Source: Acorus gramineus (Eukaryota; Streptophyta; Magnoliopsida; Acorales; Acoraceae). From it: DNA of 64,000 nucleotides. The notes under the pieces are model-generated. The model did no database searches and was not told the DNA's origin. It saw only the letters and a program-made list of their open reading frames with translations. Positions 19,723-28,554 of the stretch are shown here, one piece after another. Where the stretch lies: positions 620,001 through 684,000 of the forward strand of contig JAUJYN010000027.1 of assembly GCA_030737835.1 (NCBI GenBank), given 5' to 3'. How positions within the stretch are numbered: the first letter of the stretch is position 1; every line of letters begins with the position of its first letter. Made by a program: the position numbers and the translations under genes.

Positions 19723-21485
19723 CCGGCGATGTGGCGACCCACTGGATTGTGTAAGGGTGATTATCAGCCTACTAAGTCCCAACATCCTTTGTCACCTATT
19801 GAGGGGTGAGGGTGAGGGTATGGTGGTTCGACGATGTAACGAACCCCCGGATTTGTGTTGTTTATGCCATTTTGAGGCTAGTGACTTGATTAAATGTGGT
19901 TAATATAAACTGTGATGCATGGGTTGTGCTATTCACTAAGCGTGTGGCTCACCCCTCGCATAATTATTTTCCCCAGTGATTACCGAGGCGGACTTGAAGG
20001 AGGAGCTTCAAGTCACTAGCCTCAAAGTGACACCCTGACGGCCGCCCTGGGGTGTGACAGGTGTGATCTATCTTTCTATGGTCTTTGTTTTGTTTTCCCC
20101 TTTCTTTACCTCCCTCTCATGGCTTCCCCCCCCTGTTTTCAGCCATTGTTAGGGCTGAGAGGGGCTGAGGTGTTGGTGGTGGCGGTGGTGGCAATTTGGT
20201 GCGCGAAGGGCACCCGAGTTTCCTCCCTTGCTCTTCCTCTCTTTGGGTAAGTTTTCCTCCTCCCCTAGCATGGTTAGATGTTTGTTTAGGATGTTTAAAA
20301 GGTTATGCATGCTATGCATGGGTGTTAAGGGCTGTGGGTGGGCTGAGGAGGGGGCGGAAGGGGCTCGGGCGCGCGCGCGTCTGCGCACACAAACGGCAGC
20401 GCCCGCGTACGCGCAGACGCGCGGGCGTGTGCGCGGAGTGTTGCGCGGGCGCGCAGTGTGCGCGGGTATGCGCTGGGCAAGACGCGCGGTGCGCGCGGGC
20501 GGGCGCGGTAGCGCGTCTGGGCGCCCGGGCAGGGGCGTGGCAGTGCGCTAGGGGAGCTGGGGCGCGGGCATGGGTGCGCATTCGTGCGTGCACGTGCGGG
20601 GGGCCATGCGTATGGCTGCCCCTCCTTCGGTTCGGGAGGGTGTCGGGGCACTCGGACTCGCGTGGGTACGCGCGTGCTCGCATGCGTGCGGGTCCGTATG
20701 CATGCATGTCCAAGTATCGGGTATTTCTAGTAAATTTCTTATGTATTTGTGTAGTTTACTCACCATATTGAATGCCCATGTCTTGCAAATCTTGACGGAC
20801 GGTCACGGAGCTGCCCGGGTTTCGGTGAGTGGGACAATCCAATCCAGTAGGGAGGCGTTCGATGAACGTAGGCGTGCATTGCCCTCCCCTGGGGCACCAT
20901 AATTGTTTATTAACATGTAATAAATGTAAAACTATGCTATGCATGATTAATATGTTGTATCCATGCCACCTTAGACTTTGTATGCTAGGGATATGCACCC
21001 TTATATCATGTATAAAGGCCTATGCATGCCTAGTCACCATGTCCCTTGATTGGAAAGCTCAGAACTATGTATGTTCCCATCTAGTTTAATCTAATTATAT
21101 CAAATGAGAGAATATTGTTATAAGCATGTCTTAGAGAATATTATAACCTTGTTGTTATAATATATGTTTCCCCGCATCTTAGTTATGCGCCCTGGAGGAA
21201 TTCTTGAGAATCCATGACATTAGTAGAGTTACAATCGTTGTCGACGGAGTATACGCGTAGTAGGCTGTCTTCTCCTTTTGGTTGGATCCGATGTAGGGAC
21301 TCCCCGGCGTTGGAAAGCTGACCTGATAGAGGGCTCCTGCCCGTAGGTACCTCTGATGAGTCGGACAGTACTGATAGTGGGAGTATACCAGGTAGAGGCT
21401 ACGGAGTGTGGGAGAGGCTACCGGGTGGACCAGGGGTGGAGAGCGGTCTAGTATGCCCCAAGACGCCCATGTCACCCTTAGTAAA

Positions 21486-21510
21486 GGGTGAGGGTGAGGG
21501 GGGAGGTGGG
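21486..21510 (+). other. G-quadruplex-capable tract, A1 3' LTR
   Basis: Four G-runs (21486, 21492, 21498-21503, 21508) match the layout of the A1 5' LTR tract. Confidence 0.45.
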
Positions 21511-23374
21511 TTGGCGATGAAACGACCCACTAGAATGTGTAGTTGCTCCCATTTTTGGGAGTATAAATTATTTAAGGTTAATATGAATTGTGATGCATGG
21601 ATTGTGCTATTCACTGAGCGTGTGGCTCACCCCTCGCATATTCTTTTCCTCCAGTTATATCTGAGTCGGATCTGAAGGAGGAGCTCCCCGAGGCACCACA
21701 GCAGTAGCGGAGCAGCGTCACGTTTTGGGTTCTGTGAGTGAGTGGCCATCGGCATCCCCTTCTTGATTGTATGTATTGATTATCCGTGCTTGGGCACACA
21801 CTTGTATTTTGATGTCGTTCTGTATATTGGCTCTCACTGGACAATTGATTATGTATTCGGGTCTGTAATATGTCTTTGAATTACAGACTCAGTCGTTTAA
21901 GCTTCCGCTATTTGTATATATTATGTCAGCTACCTTATTGTCTGTGTTGTCATTTTCGATGTTGTTTAGAGTATTTTATTGATCTCCTGTATAGACTGCT
22001 GATATTATATATATTTACCACGTATCGGGGACGGCCGCCCTGGGGCGTGACAATAAGACTTGAGGGCGTGGTGTAGTTGTTGCGCCCATGCTAATGGGGC
22101 AAAGCTATGACCAGCTTCATGAGATGATGATCTCTCTCGCCCTCTCCCTCTGAACGAATTGAGTAAGTAGATGCGATTTCCTACTCGACTCAGGTTCGTT
22201 TGGAATATTGGCATGCACCTGTTAGTGCGCGAGATTGTGCTTTACCCTTTCGTTTAAGTTGGTGATATCCAACGCATGTTAGAGTATATTTTGTATGTTT
22301 ATACGATTAGTGCCCTCATATGTATGTGTAGTTAGGCCTTGCCTTGTATGTATGTTGCATGATGTGTTGTTTATGCCATATACTCATGTTAGGGAGAACC
22401 CCTATAGTTAAGCATAGGTTATTGTGCATGTGGATCAAGTTCCTTCAGTGATAGAATTCTCCTGTAATAATTATGCGCATGTTAAAACTGATTAGGCCTA
22501 TCTGGAATAGGCGTGGGTATGACCCGCTGTCGGGTTGTACCTTATTAGTTAGAGCGCTAGCGATGTAATCGCCCCGTGCATCCGAGCGATGCACTCGTTT
22601 GAAATTCAGGAGAATTCATTATCTTATCGGTTTTGTTAAGCCGGTAGTTGGGGCATTAAGCTAGGCCTACCTGTGCTAGGCGTGTATATGAACCGCCTGT
22701 TGGGTTATGTGCCTTGGGATTATTTCTGCGTGAGAGCAGAGGCAACCCCCCCTTGTGTCCGAGCGACGCAACCGTGTGGGAGTACAATAGTGTTCGCTAT
22801 CATCGATATGTGATTATCGAGTTGTTTTTCCATTGGGTTCGCTTTGCGAACATGGAGTGTTTCCTCCCAATGTCGTCCGTGTTGAAGTGGCCCAGGTTGT
22901 AGCTGTCCTGACAGAGGGCCCCCACCTGTAGGTACTATCGATGCATGCGGCAAGATGTACTGATCGTGGGGGTATACCAGGTAAAGGCTACCCGGGAGAG
23001 GGCTAACGAATGATATTGCGAGCGTGGAATCGTTCTCCCCTTCGTTGGATCCGATGTAGGAACTTCCCGGCGTTGAAAAAGCTGTCCTGACAGAGGGCTC
23101 CCATCCATAGGTACCACCGAGGCGTTCGGAAGCGTACTGATCGTGGGAGTATACCAGGTAGTGACTACCTGGGGAAAGGGCTACCGGTGGACCAAGGGTG
23201 TAGAGGAGTCTAATCTCTCCAAAATTCCTATGTCACCTGTAAAGGGTGAGGGTGAGGATGAGGTGAAGACACGTCGCCGCGTGACCCATTCGTGGTTCGT
23301 CCGTTCCCATAGTTGTTGGGTCCGGTTGCGTATCGATGTTCAAAGACATCGTTGGGCAGTTATCTCGATGTAGA

Positions 23375-23604
23375 TGATCCAGTAGTGTTGTGTAGACCAG
23401 TAATTCCTGGTCTCGTCGACCAACGGTATGGTCTCTCCCCAAGAGACCCAAGAGTCTCCCTCCGGGAGTGAGGGTGAGGGTGAGGTTGGTGATCCAGTAG
23501 TGTTGTGTGGACCAGTAATCCCGGGTCTCCTCGACCAACGGTATGGTCTCTCCCCAAAAGACCCAAGAGTCTTCCTCTGGGAGTGAGGGTGAGGGTGAGG
23601 TTGG
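23375..23604 (+). repeat. 115-bp tandem duplication in LTR B1
   Basis: The unit beginning TGATCCAGTAGTGTTGTG at 23375 repeats at 23490. Each unit ends in a GGGTGAGGGTGAGG tract. The same duplication is seen in B2 (near 24600-24750) and B3 (near 51700-51845), so it predates their spread. Confidence 0.7.
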
Positions 23605-24059
23605 TCGCGCCGCCGCGTGACCCTGTTATCCATTGGGTTTCTACCCATGTTTTTCCTTGAAAGGAAATTGTGTTAGCATTGAACTGTTGTATGGTGATTG
23701 GTTTCCAGCCACTCACTGAGCTTGTAGCTCACCCCTCGCATACTGTTTCTTTTCAGGGGCAATGTTGGGCGTGGAGCTGGAGCTTTCCTGTGGCGTGGTC
23801 TTATGGGCGTGGAGCGTTCTTCTGGCGGGTGGCGAGTGCGAGGCTGTCAGTAGTCCTAGAGTCATTTTATGTATTGTAAATCGTGCATGTGGCACAGGTT
23901 GTATTTTATTTGGTCTAGACTTGGCTTTCACAGGACAGTGATTGTGTATTCGAGTCTGTAATAATGTTTTTGGTTTATAGACATTGTTTATATATTATGC
24001 TTTCACTTTTCAATTAGGTATCATTATCCTTGCTTTGCCACCTTGTGTGTTGTTGTTGG

Positions 24060-27000
24060 TGTCACTCCCCAGGGCGGCCGTCCCCGAGACGTGGCAATAA
24101 TGAAGCATTAGCTATCAATATTTGAGGTCAATAAAGACTCCAACAACAACACACAAGGTGGCAAAGCAAGGATAATGATAACTGACTGAAAAGCAAAAGC
24201 ATAATATATAAACAATGTCTGTAAATCAAAAATATTATTACAGACTCGAAAACACAATCACTGTCCTGTGAGAGCCAAGTCTAGACCAAATAAAATACAA
24301 CCTGTGCCCCATGCACGATTTACAATACATAAAATGACTTTAGGACTGCTGACAGCCTCGCACTCGTCACCCGCTAGAAGAACGCTCCACGCCCATAAGA
24401 CCATGCCACAGGGAAGCTCCAACTCCACGGCCAACACTGCCCCTGAAAAGAAACAGTATGCGAGGGGTGAGCTACAAGCTCAGTGAGTGGCTTGAAACCA
24501 ATCACCATAACAGTTCAATACTAAAGCAATTTCCTTCCAAGGAAAACATGGGTGGAAACCCATGGATAACACGGTCACGCCGCGGCGCGACCAACCTCAC
24601 CCTCACCCTCACTGTCGGAGGGAGACTCTTGGGACTTTTGGGGAGAGACCATACCGTTGGTCGAGGAGACCCAGGATTACTGGTCCACACAACACTACTG
24701 GATCACCAACCTCACCCTCACCCTCACTCCCGGAGGGAGACTCTTGGGAATTTTGGAAGAGACTTAGACTGCTCTACACCCTTGGTCCACCGGGTAGTCA
24801 CTACCTGGTATACTCCCACGATCAGTACGTTTCCGAACGCCTCGGTGGTACCCACAGATGGGAGCCCTCTGTCAGGACAGCTTTTTCAACGCCGGGCAGT
24901 TCCTATATCGGATCCAACGAAGGGGAGAACGATTCCACGCTCGCAATATCATTCGTTAACCCTCTCCCGGGTAGCCTCTACCTGGTACACTCCCACGATC
25001 AGTACGCTTCCGAACGCATCGGTGGTACCTACAGATGGGAGCCCTCTGTCAGGACAGCTACAACCCGGGCCTCTTCAACACGGACGACATTGGGAGTAAA
25101 CATTCCATGTTCGCAAAGTGAACCCAATAGAAAAACAACTACTCTCGATAATCACATATCGATGATAGCGAACACTATTGTACTCCCACATGGTTGCGTT
25201 GCTCGAACACAAGGAGGTTGCCTCTGCTCTCACGTAGAAGTAACCCCAAGGCACATAACCCAACAGGCGGTTCATATACACGCCTAAGTTGGGTAGGCCT
25301 AGCTTAATGCCACAACTACTGGCTTAACAAAACCGATGAGATAATGAATTCTCCTGAATTCCAAACGAGTGCATCGCTCGGATGCACGGGGCGATTACAT
25401 CGCTAGCGCTCTAACTAATAAGGTACAACCCGACAGCGGGTCATACCCACGCCTATTCCAGATAGGCCCAATCAGTTTTAACATGCGCATAATTATTATA
25501 GGAGAATTCTATCACTGAAGGAACTTGATCCACATGCACAATAACCTATGCTTAACTATAGGGGTTCTTCCTAACATGAGTATGTGGCATAAACAACACA
25601 TCATGCAACATACATACAAGGCAAGGCCTAACTACACATACATATGAGGGCACTAATCGTATAAACATACAAAATATACTCTAACATGCGTTGGATATCA
25701 CCAACTTAAAAGAAAGGGTCAAGCGCGATCTCGCGCACTAACAGGTGCATGCCAATATTCCAAACAAACCTGATTCGAGTAGGAAATCGCATCTACTTAC
25801 TCAGTTCGTTCAGAGGGGGGAGGGCGAGAGAGATCATCATCTCATGAAGCTGGTCATAGCTTTGCCCCATTAGCATGGGCGCAACAACTACACCACGCCC
25901 TCGAGTCTTATCGTAAGGGAATATTAGGCAGGTGCCCGTTATTAACCCAGACTTAATCATACTGGATATTCCAATTAATATGGTGGGAGTAGTATTACAA
26001 TACTACCTAAGGCAGGCCATATTCTATACATCCATACACATTACAAAAATACATGCCCATACTAGAGGGGCGCATGCAACACAATCATTCATACATGGAT
26101 ACAATACATGTATATAAGCCTAGCATGCAAGATATCTAACATATTATAGTCTAAGCATGGCCATACTACTTATCTACACAAGTAGTATAGCTAAGATGCC
26201 CCATCGATGCGCGACGCGTGACTACGCGCGTCGAGCGCATCCTGAGAGAGGGGGGGATTGGATCAAACCACTCACCTAACGAGCGCACAGCTCGCGAAAC
26301 GCAAGAGGGCGAAAACAATTGAATCTGAAGCTTGATACAAATCCGCCAAGAATCATCCAATCCCGAAATTGACCAATGGTTTGGATTGGGCTATAACAAG
26401 GTGCTCGATACCCCGAAACACACCCCGAATGGGTCCGAATACTACAAGCACGCCCCCGAGCACCACGTGCAAGCGGCCCACGCACTCCGCACGCATCGGT
26501 GAACGCCCAGAACGCCCTCGAGCACTCCGTTCACGCTTCCCACGCATTCCGCATGCATCGGACAACGCCAAGCACGCCCTCGAGCACCTTGTGCACGCTT
26601 CCCACGCACTCCGCATGCATCGGACAACGCCAAGCACGCCCTCGAGCACCTCGTGCACGCTGCCCACGCACTCCGCATGCATCGGACAACGCCAAGCATG
26701 CCCTCGAGCACTCCGTGCACGCTTCCCACGCGCTCCGCACACATGCGAGAATGCTAAGCATGCACTCGAGCACCCGATGTGCCAACCCTACGCCCCTTTT
26801 AGCCTATAAACACAAGTTCAAGTGACGCATGAGGAACCTCATTTGAAAGAAGAGAAAAAAAGGCATACAAGGTTCACTCACACATACTCACAAACGGGTG
26901 GCGTACACACATACACAACACATAACGCATGAACATGGGCTTCTCTCCCTCATCTTCTTCAATTCCATGCATACACAACAACAACACAAAGCAATGGAGC

Positions 27001-27801
27001 TTCCACTCCTCCCCATCAGCTACAAAAGACATGGCTGAACCCAACACGGAGAGCGGGAGGTCCATACGTGGCTCCGGCACGCCCACACGCCACAGCTCCA
27101 CCTTTATCACCATCAACGCCCCGAACCTCCCTTCAAACAACAAACATACCAAGACATCCGAAGAGGGGACTTCAACACCACCTCCACTTTATCTTCTTCA
27201 TTTTTCATAGACGGAAGGGCTGGTCGAGAGTGTTAGGCGAGAGAGACAATCGGGGATTAAATAGCCAAAAGAGGGATTTAAATGACCAAAACGTCCCTGA
27301 CCAGAAATCTCTGGACAGGCTTCACTCGAACAGCCATAACTTCCACGATATAGCTCCGAATTGCACAATTCAAAATCCTTTGGAAAGCCAAGAAGATTAT
27401 CTACAACTTTCATGTTTATGCCAAGATCAAATAATCCCTCCAGCTATTCTGAAATGTGAGCTAAACATTGAACAGGGCTGCTGCCAGAATTTTTCATCCT
27501 CGGGGTATACTTGGAAAAATACCCGTAACTTTTACTACATGAATCCAGTTGATCTAATTCCACTTTTGTATGAAAGCTAACTCAAAACTGAGCATCTCAT
27601 GATAAAATCATATTTAAACCTCTTCATCTTGGATTTTAACAAAATTAAATCCAAATACCAAATCGAAAATGCATAACTTCTAGGAGACAATTATGTAGCC
27701 TAATTTTCAATCAGAGCTCTCCAACTCCTGTAGGTGGCTAAAACCCAAAATTTTAGCGACTCCAATCAAAAAATAAGGCTCCAAATGACACAGGCATAAC
27801 A
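24060..27801 (-). mobile_element. Solo LTR B2, inserted in B1 in reverse
   Basis: The element starts TGTCACTCCCC at 24060 and ends GGCATAACA at 27801, with TSD GTTGG at 24055-24059 and 27802-27806. At 3742 bp it is a complete LTR without internal region. Because it sits inside B1 in the opposite direction, the pair forms a near-perfect long inverted repeat for about 2 kb on each side of 24060 (for example 22060-24059 against 24130-25930). In place of the GC-alternating island it carries a 62-bp tandem array (26440-26770), and its U3 part (27230-27801) resembles B' more than B1. Confidence 0.9.
26440..26770. repeat. 62-bp tandem repeat, about five units, in LTR B2
   Basis: The unit core GCAYGCATCGG recurs at 26489, 26551, 26613 and 26675 at exact 62-bp spacing, with a diverged fifth copy near 26737. 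Each unit has a CTCGAGCAC-like and a GTGCACGC-like part. Open frames through it on both strands are a product of the repeat. Confidence 0.85.
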
Positions 27802-28514
27802 GTTGGAGTCTTTATTGACCTCAGGTATTGATAGCTGATATTTCATTATTGCCACGTCTCGGGGACGGCCGCCCTGGGGCGTGATAAAAAGACCGGTTCA
27901 TAGGTTTTTGGGTGATTGTGCTAGTACACCTTGTGCGTATTGAACGAACCAAGTTGGGGTAATTATTTTTATACTGACTAGATAAAATAATTTACACCCC
28001 ATATTTATTATGGTTGCTTATGCTCTTAATCCTAAAATGGTTCTTATACATGTGCATTTGTTATTTATCATTTTGATTCATTAAAGAGTGAGATTCTCCT
28101 ATGGATCAATAGACTCGGTGAGTTGGGTGACGATAACACTTGTATGATGAATATTTACTATTGATGGAATCCATGTCTCCTATAGGATGATACTCTCTTG
28201 AGGATGCTTATAAGTTTTGATCATGTCTAACCCGGCCGGTGGATTTAACAATCCGACATGTCAAATAAGTTAAGCGGAAGATCTCAAGGAAAATAAGATG
28301 TTGTGAAATAACATTGTCAGTAATAATTATTTCATAACGAGTATTGGAATCTTAGGGTGGGGGAATATTAAACATATAATATAAGGAGCTCAAAATATTA
28401 TTTTGAGATTAGTGTATTTGGAGTGCAGTCATAATCCTTTAGTGGAATGAATTATGACTTATGGGCTTTTGGTTTTAATTCTAGGTTGAGTTATTATACC
28501 CAAGCCCATAGGAG

Positions 28515-28554
28515 CCAATTACTGATTTCTCCTTTAGGTCCTTGCCTATAAATA
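28515..28554 (+). promoter_or_regulatory. CCAAT and TATA boxes of the 3739-28961 solo LTR
   Basis: CCAAT at 28515-28519 is followed 27 bases later by a canonical TATAAATA at 28547-28554. A CT repeat and a leader follow, with a possible splice donor (AAG/GTAAAC) near 28842. This fits a U3/R boundary and sets the LTR's + orientation. Confidence 0.6.

Larger units (their letters stand above)
13735..20059 (+). mobile_element. Element A3, internally deleted, nested in A1 3' LTR
   Basis: TGTTATATATG at 13735 and GGTGTGACA ending at 20059 are flanked by TSD GGTGT (13730-13734 and 20060-20064). The parts are a 5' LTR (13735-16414), PBS (16420-16431), a short 887-bp internal region (16415-17301) with a gag fragment only, and a 3' LTR (17302-20059). 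It could only have moved with proteins supplied by a relative. Its two LTRs belong to different subfamilies: the 5' LTR resembles A1, while the 3' LTR resembles A' at 59467-62412. Confidence 0.9.
17302..20059 (+). repeat. 3' LTR of A3 (A'-type)
   Basis: This LTR starts TGTTATATATG and carries the shared block (19230-19345), a near-100-bp tandem duplication of the G-rich region (about 19650-19850), a GC island (18285-18785) and an intact micro-exon (18888-18923); the block and duplication also occur in A'. Its last part has lost about 300 bp and instead carries a 19-base inverted copy of upstream sequence (20008-20026 versus 19871-19889). Confidence 0.85.
5704..22052 (+). mobile_element. Chromovirus A1 (Tekay/Del-like Ty3/gypsy), full length with nested A3
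   Basis: The element runs from TGTTATATATG at 5704 to GGGGCGTGACA at 22052, with TSD ATAAG at 5699-5703 and 22053-22057. It has a 5' LTR (5704-8252), PBS (8258-8269), gag-pol (8366-13115), polypurine tract (13150-13162) and 3' LTR (13163-13734 continued at 20065-22052, interrupted by A3). Without A3 it is about 10 kb. Domain order (gag, protease, RT, RNase H, integrase, chromodomain), long LTRs and initiator-Met PBS fit the Tekay/Del group of plant chromoviruses. The clade name is inferred from memory of family motifs. Frameshifts and one stop make it non-autonomous now. Confidence 0.93.
13163..22052 (+). repeat. 3' LTR of A1, interrupted by A3
   Basis: The LTR begins TGTTATATATG at 13163, stops at 13734, resumes after A3 at 20065 and ends at 22052. 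20060-20064 is the duplicated target GGTGT. Its own length is about 2560 bp, close to the 5' LTR. Its copy of the micro-exon (20788-20823) has lost the acceptor (CAG changed to CAA), and its G-rich tract is at 21486-21510. Confidence 0.9.
4056..27886 (+). mobile_element. Solo LTR B1, split by A1 and B2
   Basis: The left terminus TGTTATGCTTG is at 4056 and the right terminus GGCGTGATA at 27886 (TGACA expected; one C-to-T change). The TSD AAAAG lies at 4051-4055 and 27887-27891. B1's own sequence is 4056-5703, 22058-24059 and 27807-27886, about 3.73 kb, matching the 3742 bp of reverse copy B2. It lacks PBS, polypurine tract and coding sequence, so it is a solo LTR. It carries a CCAAT/TATTTAA promoter near 4406-4421, a GC-rich island (4950-5215), splice-like sites around a 37-nt segment (5301-5337), and a 115-bp tandem duplication (23375-23604). 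Confidence 0.88.

Noticed and set aside
26440..26770. CRISPR-like array
   Set aside because: Units are contiguous 62-bp tandem repeats without unique spacers, inside a plant LTR.
26353..26825. Cys/Ala-rich repeat protein encoded by the 62-bp array
   Set aside because: 62 is not a multiple of three, so each unit changes frame. Open frames on both strands result from the repeat composition, with no start context or conserved neighbour.
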